Shown here piece after piece: positions 6,261 to 10,068 of a stretch of 10,068 nt of DNA. Each line of letters starts with the position of its first letter. Position 1 is the stretch's first letter. This DNA comes from Synura sp. LO234KE (taxonomy: Eukaryota; Sar; Synurophyceae; Synurales; Mallomonadaceae), in assembly GCA_015143735.1 (NCBI GenBank), contig VKHC01000702.1, forward strand, positions 1 to 10,068, given 5' to 3'. The position numbers and the translations under genes are program-made. The notes below the pieces were generated by a model that saw only the letters and a list, made by a program, of their open reading frames with translations, was not told where the DNA came from and did not search any database.

Positions 6261-8470
6261 GTCACTGTTCTTGGAAAGGTGGAGCGAGTGGAGAGTGCTG
6301 ATGGTGGATGGAGTCCAGGTGTGGCCTGGAATGGGGACTCAACTAGACATTGTTCCGAGCGAACAGTAACGGCCATTTGTTTGGTAAGACAAGCGTTTCC
6401 ACTTCATCCAATACCTAGGAGGCTGGAAATCTAGTAGCCCAAAAGGGAAACACATGCCCACCGGGACCAGTGGTCAGGGGAGTGGAGAAACTCGATTTAG
6501 GCAGGTGTGCTGAATGATGGACGAGATACGCTGACCATATTAGCCCCGTGCACACGCCGGTTGAATATATTTTGTGCGACGACGGATTTCCTAGAAGAGA
6601 TTGATGACCATGGAGTCGGTGGAGACTAGATCTTTGAGTTTCGCCCCTCCGAAGGAATGAAGGTCTTCGTTTGCAAAACAGATATCCCGTGCAGCGTTTA
6701 CGCCTTCCGGTTTGCAGTGAAGCACGTAGTGCTTGGACACAGATGAGTGTATTCTTGAGCGCGCTCAAGAGGACGCGTCAACCAGGTGAACGGGCTGCGA
6801 ATGTCCCCTTCCCCGTGCTCTACTCAGGGTTAAATGCCGGAAGTTGAAGTCCCCGAATTCCCGCCGTGTTCCATTTTTCTAGTACAAGCAGGGTTTGCAT
6901 ATTCTAATATCTTGCATTGTTCAGATCCACCAACCGTTGCGCCATGGCGAGTGGCACCCTGAGTCTTTACCAGCCGAGCAGAAGTAGTTTTTGGAGCATC
7001 CATAGAGAGGACGTTGCTCGTCCCAAGCCGTTTTGCAGTTGAAGAATCGCGTTATTGGTACCCTGTTTGGGGAGAGAGAACTGTAGATTCAGGGAGAGTA
7101 TCATGAGGATATTCCTAGTAATCTGTCAGACTATAAGCCCCGCGCAGTTTAGGCAGCACCTTCATAAGCATGATGGGCCCCATTTGGCATAGTATCCAGC
7201 CATTTCCATTTCCAAGCATCCGGGATGTGACGTTGAGACCACATTAGCGGGACAGTGATACGCTCCCATCATATCTGAGAACCAGTTCTAAACGTTATTG
7301 TATTGAAGACCGGAGAGACCCCTAAACAATTACCTAATTTGTGTATTATTTCCGTGTATTGCTCTTAGGTGGGTGGGGTGTGAAGCAGGGAATGAAGATT
7401 CTCGTGGCCTGTTTCTTCGAGAGTATGACATTAAATTTACCCGGGCGATCATCTGGGCCCATCGTAAAGTGAGTTTCGCGTGACAGGAGCGGAAGTCCTC
7501 ACATTTTCCTGATGAAACCTCATCCCAGGGTTATCCTGGGTTTGAATGTAGCGTTGAAACATGCCGGTTGTGCAGCCATGAAGGATTTTAGGCGACCGTG
7601 GGTTGTACTCATGGTCTACGAAGTTGAATTGTTCATGAAAGGGGTTGGAAGTGTTGTTCACCTAGTCGCGATTGAATACCTGCATGCACATTAATCACCT
7701 CAATGCTTTCCACACAGGATCTCTTAGCGCTTTCTGTAGTGATGATTAGCAAGCAAGAGTTTGAAGGGCGCTCACAGCGGCAACCCTGAGGATAAGAAGG
7801 TTGAATACAACTTGCGAGCGCCATTCCTCGGGATGAGTCCTATTCCACAGACCTCCGGGGGCGTCCCATTTCGAAACGTGAGGAAGTGGTTCACCCATTC
7901 CTATTGAAAGAATATTCCCCTTGCTATCCCATGTTGGACCTCCTGGACGTTGGGCCTAAGACAAATCCGTCGGGGACGCGGAAGTACCACAATGTGATGT
8001 TGAATCTGAACCATGGTTACAATTTGGGCCTGAAGTGCCGCGTAGGTCGGACTCCAGTGTTCCTTGTACTTGTTCCGGACTTCCCATTTCTTGATGTCTA
8101 GGGAGGTTTCCTAAGGTGACCAAGTCGGGCTTCCGCGGATGGCACAGGTCGCGGGGATCCGTCTAGACCTATCCAAATAGAGGGAAGGGATATTTAGAAC
8201 CGTTGGAGTTGCTTGCTGGAGGGACGAAAACGGCGCAATTGCAAAGTTCGGGCTTGATAATATGCATGAGTAAATCTGGGGCAGAGATTCTGAGTGGGTA
8301 ATTTAGTAAAAGAGGCTGCGATCATAGTCCGGAGGGATCGGATTCCAGGTGGTTGAGGCAGGGACCCAGCGATCATTAAAATGATTGCATTGCGCTCTCC
8401 CCACTTGGATGGATTCCTCCTCGCAAGCTGTGAGATGAATCACTGAGGGCCATGAAGAAAGTAATACAGT
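6261..8470. other. Long stretch without a recognisable gene; possibly eroded 5' part of LINE-B
   Basis: Only short open frames occur on either strand (longest 117 residues, minus, 6768-6415) and none shows a motif I can name. On the minus strand, CKPEGVNAARDICFANEDL (about 6710) and KKWEVRNKYKEHWSPTYAAL (about 8090-8030) have protein-like composition, and GDFN occurs at about 6850. These would be compatible with a decayed LINE endonuclease and linker, but the evidence is too weak for a feature call. No simple repeat, terminal repeat or RNA gene was seen. Confidence 0.3.
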
Positions 8471-8541
8471 GGCATCACCCGGATCAAGTTCAACTCGGGT
8501 CTCCCTACTACTATTATGGTAGTGCTAACGGGACTGATGCC
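8471..8541. other. 71-nt three-way-junction fold of unknown function
   Basis: The closing stem is GGCATCA (8471-8477) with TGATGCC (8535-8541). Inside are ACCCG...CGGGT (8477-8500) and CTACTA, loop CTATTA, TGGTAG, flanked by CCC and GGG. The fold exists on both strands. On the minus strand GAACTTGATCCGGGTGATGC resembles the 3' half of a TPP riboswitch aptamer, but the matching 5' half and the P4 pairing are absent. A second GGCATCA lies at 8552-8558. This is a predicted structure only. Confidence 0.35.
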
Positions 8542-8652
8542 TAAGAATCCTGGCATCAATGAGAACAAGACAATCTATGCTTGCTGAGGAGAATAAGGCC
8601 AGCAACTCGCTCAGCATGTTTGAAGCCATCCAGTCCATTGACGATGTGATAC

Positions 8653-8665
8653 ACAATTCAAAAGG
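8653..8665 (+). repeat. Left copy of candidate 13-bp target-site duplication of LINE-C
   Basis: ACAATTCAAAAGG matches ACAATTCGAAAGG at 9954-9966 in 12 of 13 positions. The right copy starts two bases past the A tail of LINE-C. A chance match of this quality within the preceding 1.5 kb is unlikely but not excluded. Confidence 0.42.
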
Positions 8666-8904
8666 TTGGACGGCTCGGCTCACCGATATGAATTACAACG
8701 AGCGAGTGTACTGGCGACAGCATCACCTCTCCACGAAGGCAATCAGGAAATCTTGGAGCTCTTCACATCAAGATACCCTGATTCAACAGATTTTGGAGGC
8801 CTTGCAGATCTCCGCAGTGAGACCGCTGGGGCTGTTCCAAACCACGGGACTATCCCTCCAAGGTCATATATATTGAGGGGGGTGGGCTCTGCAGCTTTGT
8901 CTTC

Positions 8905-9741
8905 TTCAAGGTCATCTCATCGAGATTTGAAGTGAGAGAAGACTTTTCCAGCCTCGATATCCATGTCTGCCCTAAGGCACTGATTGAGAAACTCCGCATT
9001 GACATGTTGCCGATCATCTTTCAACCTTTCACGACGGCAGGCACCCAAGAACACGAAGTATTGCAGCAAACCCAAGTCACTGTTCCAACGGGTGGCTGGG
9101 TCATTTCACCTTGGATCAAATGGATCGTCTTGAGAGACTTTTCGAGCCCTACAATCGAATGCCGTGGGACGAGTTTATTTACCCCTTGTGGAACGATCTC
9201 CTATCCTATGTGGAAGAAGCTTGGCTGGCCTTGTATTCCAGCTTCATACTCCCGGACGAGGAGCGCCTTCCACTGACCTACCGGCTTGTAGACAAGGCGG
9301 AATCGCCATCGGGAGGCTACAGTAACGCTCCGCCTTGTGCAACAGCGCCGCCTATTCCGACCCTCCCAATCCTGCCCACAGCTTTGGACTGCGCCAGTTC
9401 TGGTCCTGCGAGTGTGCGAGTCGACGGAGGTCATGGTCTCTCCCTGGCGCTCCGGTCCCGTCTACAATACTCTCCTGGATATCGTACGTGTCTCGAATCC
9501 ATTGAGGGCAACACTTTCACCTGCCGTGGTCCCTCCCTCTCGCGTCTCCACTTTCCTGCGGCGATCAGTGTTCTACCCACTTGCTTCTCTTCGTGCCCTA
9601 TACCTTGCTGGGGGCGTATCGCGCTTGTCCTTCGATTGCGCTCGCTATGCTACACTCATAAGTCTCATCTCCCCATCCCTGGATGCATCTGAATGGGTTG
9701 AGATTCCCCGTGCTTTAGTAGGGGACGTTATAGCGTATTAA
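8905..9741 (+). pseudogene. Unrecognised coding remnant within LINE-C, two frameshifts
   Basis: Protein-like sequence runs in one frame at about 8905-9100 (FEVREDFSSLDIHVCPKAL, QEHEVLQQTQVTVPTGG). It continues in another frame at about 9090-9310 (GHFTLDQMDRLERLFEPYNR, MPWDEFIYPLWNDLLSYVEE, LPLTYRLVDKAE). It then returns to the first frame until TAA 9739-9741 (EVMVSPWRSGPVYNTLLDIV, DASEWVEIPRALVGDVIAY). Two mutually compensating frameshifts in a single ancestral frame of about 270 codons explain this. The middle segment is rich in Trp, Leu and acidic residues and predicts helices. I do not recognise the family; it is not RNase H, RT or a zinc finger. It directly abuts the LINE-C 3' UTR. An upstream piece (8666-8870, third frame, NQEILELFTSRYPDSTDFG) may extend it. 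Confidence 0.4.
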
Positions 9742-9751
9742 GAAACCCCTT

Positions 9752-9774
9752 GGGGGGAAATTTCCCTTGCCCCC
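9752..9774 (+). other. G-rich/C-rich inverted repeat at the start of the LINE-C 3' UTR
   Basis: GGGGGGAAATTTCCC, then TTG, then CCCCC. It contains the 12-bp palindrome GGGAAATTTCCC (9755-9766) and begins 11 nt after the stop codon. It holds a position similar to the 4234-4255 hairpin of LINE-A, though the sequence differs. Confidence 0.5.
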
Positions 9775-9800
9775 TTGTATGCGGCTTTCTCCCCCTGCCC

Positions 9801-9945
9801 CTACTCGGTCACGGGACTTGCCATTTTGTACATAGGGGATAGTTATGGACTTAGTGGTGTAATGGTGCTGTCTAGACGACTCCCCGTCTCACTTACATTC
9901 CTTTCATTTATCTAATAAATCAGCACTCCTACTGGATTTTCGGCA
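9801..9945 (+). repeat. LINE-C 3' UTR, homologous to 4260-4387
   Basis: Begins CTACTCGGTCACGGGACTTG, identical to 4260-4279, and ends GATTTTCGGC as in LINE-A. Here the end is followed by A8, which defines the retrotransposon 3' terminus. Confidence 0.85.
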
Positions 9946-9952
9946 AAAAAAA
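9914..9952 (+). terminator. Polyadenylation signal and retained A tail of LINE-C
   Basis: AATAAA at 9914-9919 precedes an A8 run (9945-9952) by about 25 nt, the normal signal-to-tail distance. This indicates that the element derives from a polyadenylated or A-tailed RNA. Confidence 0.6.
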
Positions 9953-9953
9953 T

Positions 9954-9966
9954 ACAATTCGAAAGG
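9954..9966 (+). repeat. Right copy of candidate 13-bp target-site duplication of LINE-C
   Basis: ACAATTCGAAAGG, partner of 8653-8665 with one mismatch; it follows the A tail after one intervening T. Confidence 0.42.
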
Positions 9967-10010
9967 CGCCCTACTTGAAAATTGGGTAGTTTTACATCTG
10001 TGTAATAATC

Positions 10011-10068
10011 CACCGCGTACCGCGGCTCCGCTATAGCGGCTCACCGCGTACCGCGGTACCGCTATAGT
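10011..10068. repeat. GC-rich palindromic tandem repeat, cut by the window end
   Basis: CACCGCGTACCGCGG occurs at 10011-10025 and again at 10042-10056, a period of 31 bp. Each is followed by CCGCTATAG, and the first by the perfect 12-bp palindrome CCGCTATAGCGG (10028-10039). The 6-bp palindromes CCGCGG and GGTACC also lie within the units. The array probably continues past the window. Confidence 0.8.

Larger units (their letters stand above)
8666..9952 (+). mobile_element. LINE-C: 5'-truncated retrotransposon insertion with A tail
   Basis: The 3' end is clear: a 3' UTR homologous to LINE-A (9801-9945), AATAAA at 9914-9919 and eight A residues at 9945-9952, a normal distance from the signal. 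A candidate 13-bp target duplication puts the left boundary at 8665/8666, giving about 1.29 kb. The A tail marks RNA-mediated copying. The coding part (8905-9741) shows no RNase H and no similarity to LINE-A pol that I can see. It may therefore belong to another family sharing the 3' end, be a recombinant, or be a non-autonomous passenger. The left boundary is uncertain, because a 105-codon open frame (8559-8876) crosses it. Confidence 0.55.

Noticed and set aside
8471-8541. tRNA gene on the minus strand (7-bp acceptor-like stem, 71 nt)
   Set aside because: There is no D arm before the putative anticodon arm, position 33 is not T, and the T-arm loop is too long.

Overview
This is eukaryotic nuclear DNA: the one recognisable host gene is split by spliceosomal introns (GT..AG, pyrimidine tract before AG), and most of the rest is decayed LINE-type (non-LTR) retrotransposon sequence. 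A filamentous fungus or another small-genome eukaryote rich in transposons fits, but nothing visible fixes the lineage. I see no bacterial-style operons, no CRISPR array, no rRNA and no convincing tRNA.

Positions 1-1655 (+) hold the C-terminal part of an EDEM/Mnl1-like glycoside hydrolase family 47 protein (ER-associated degradation mannosidase). It has five exons, and its start lies outside the window. Its first intron carries a CCCTGA hexanucleotide array. Positions 1656-2239 contain no recognisable gene.

From about 2240 to at least 6260 lies a nest of two LINE remnants in opposite orientation. The older one (minus strand, 'LINE-B') shows, in 5'-to-3' order, a reverse-transcriptase core remnant (about 6260-5905), a zinc-finger remnant (about 5300), a linker (about 5030-4750) and an RNase H domain (about 4565-4446). 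The RNase H appears to resume at 2426-2240, because a younger 5'-truncated LINE on the plus strand ('LINE-A', about 2427-4387) inserted into it. LINE-A is bounded by 58-bp direct repeats, 88% identical (2369-2426 and 4388-4445), read here as a long target-site duplication. Both elements are dead: frameshifts, internal stops and lost catalytic residues.

Positions 6300-8470 hold no gene I can identify; they may be the eroded 5' part of LINE-B. A 71-nt three-way-junction fold sits at 8471-8541. Positions 8666-9952 look like a third 5'-truncated insertion ('LINE-C', plus strand). It has an AATAAA signal, an A8 tail, a candidate 13-bp target duplication and a 3' UTR homologous to that of LINE-A, but its coding part is not recognised. 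The window ends in GC-rich palindromic tandem repeats (10011-10068).

The parts do not form a pathway: one host proteostasis gene is followed by a graveyard of nested retroelements.
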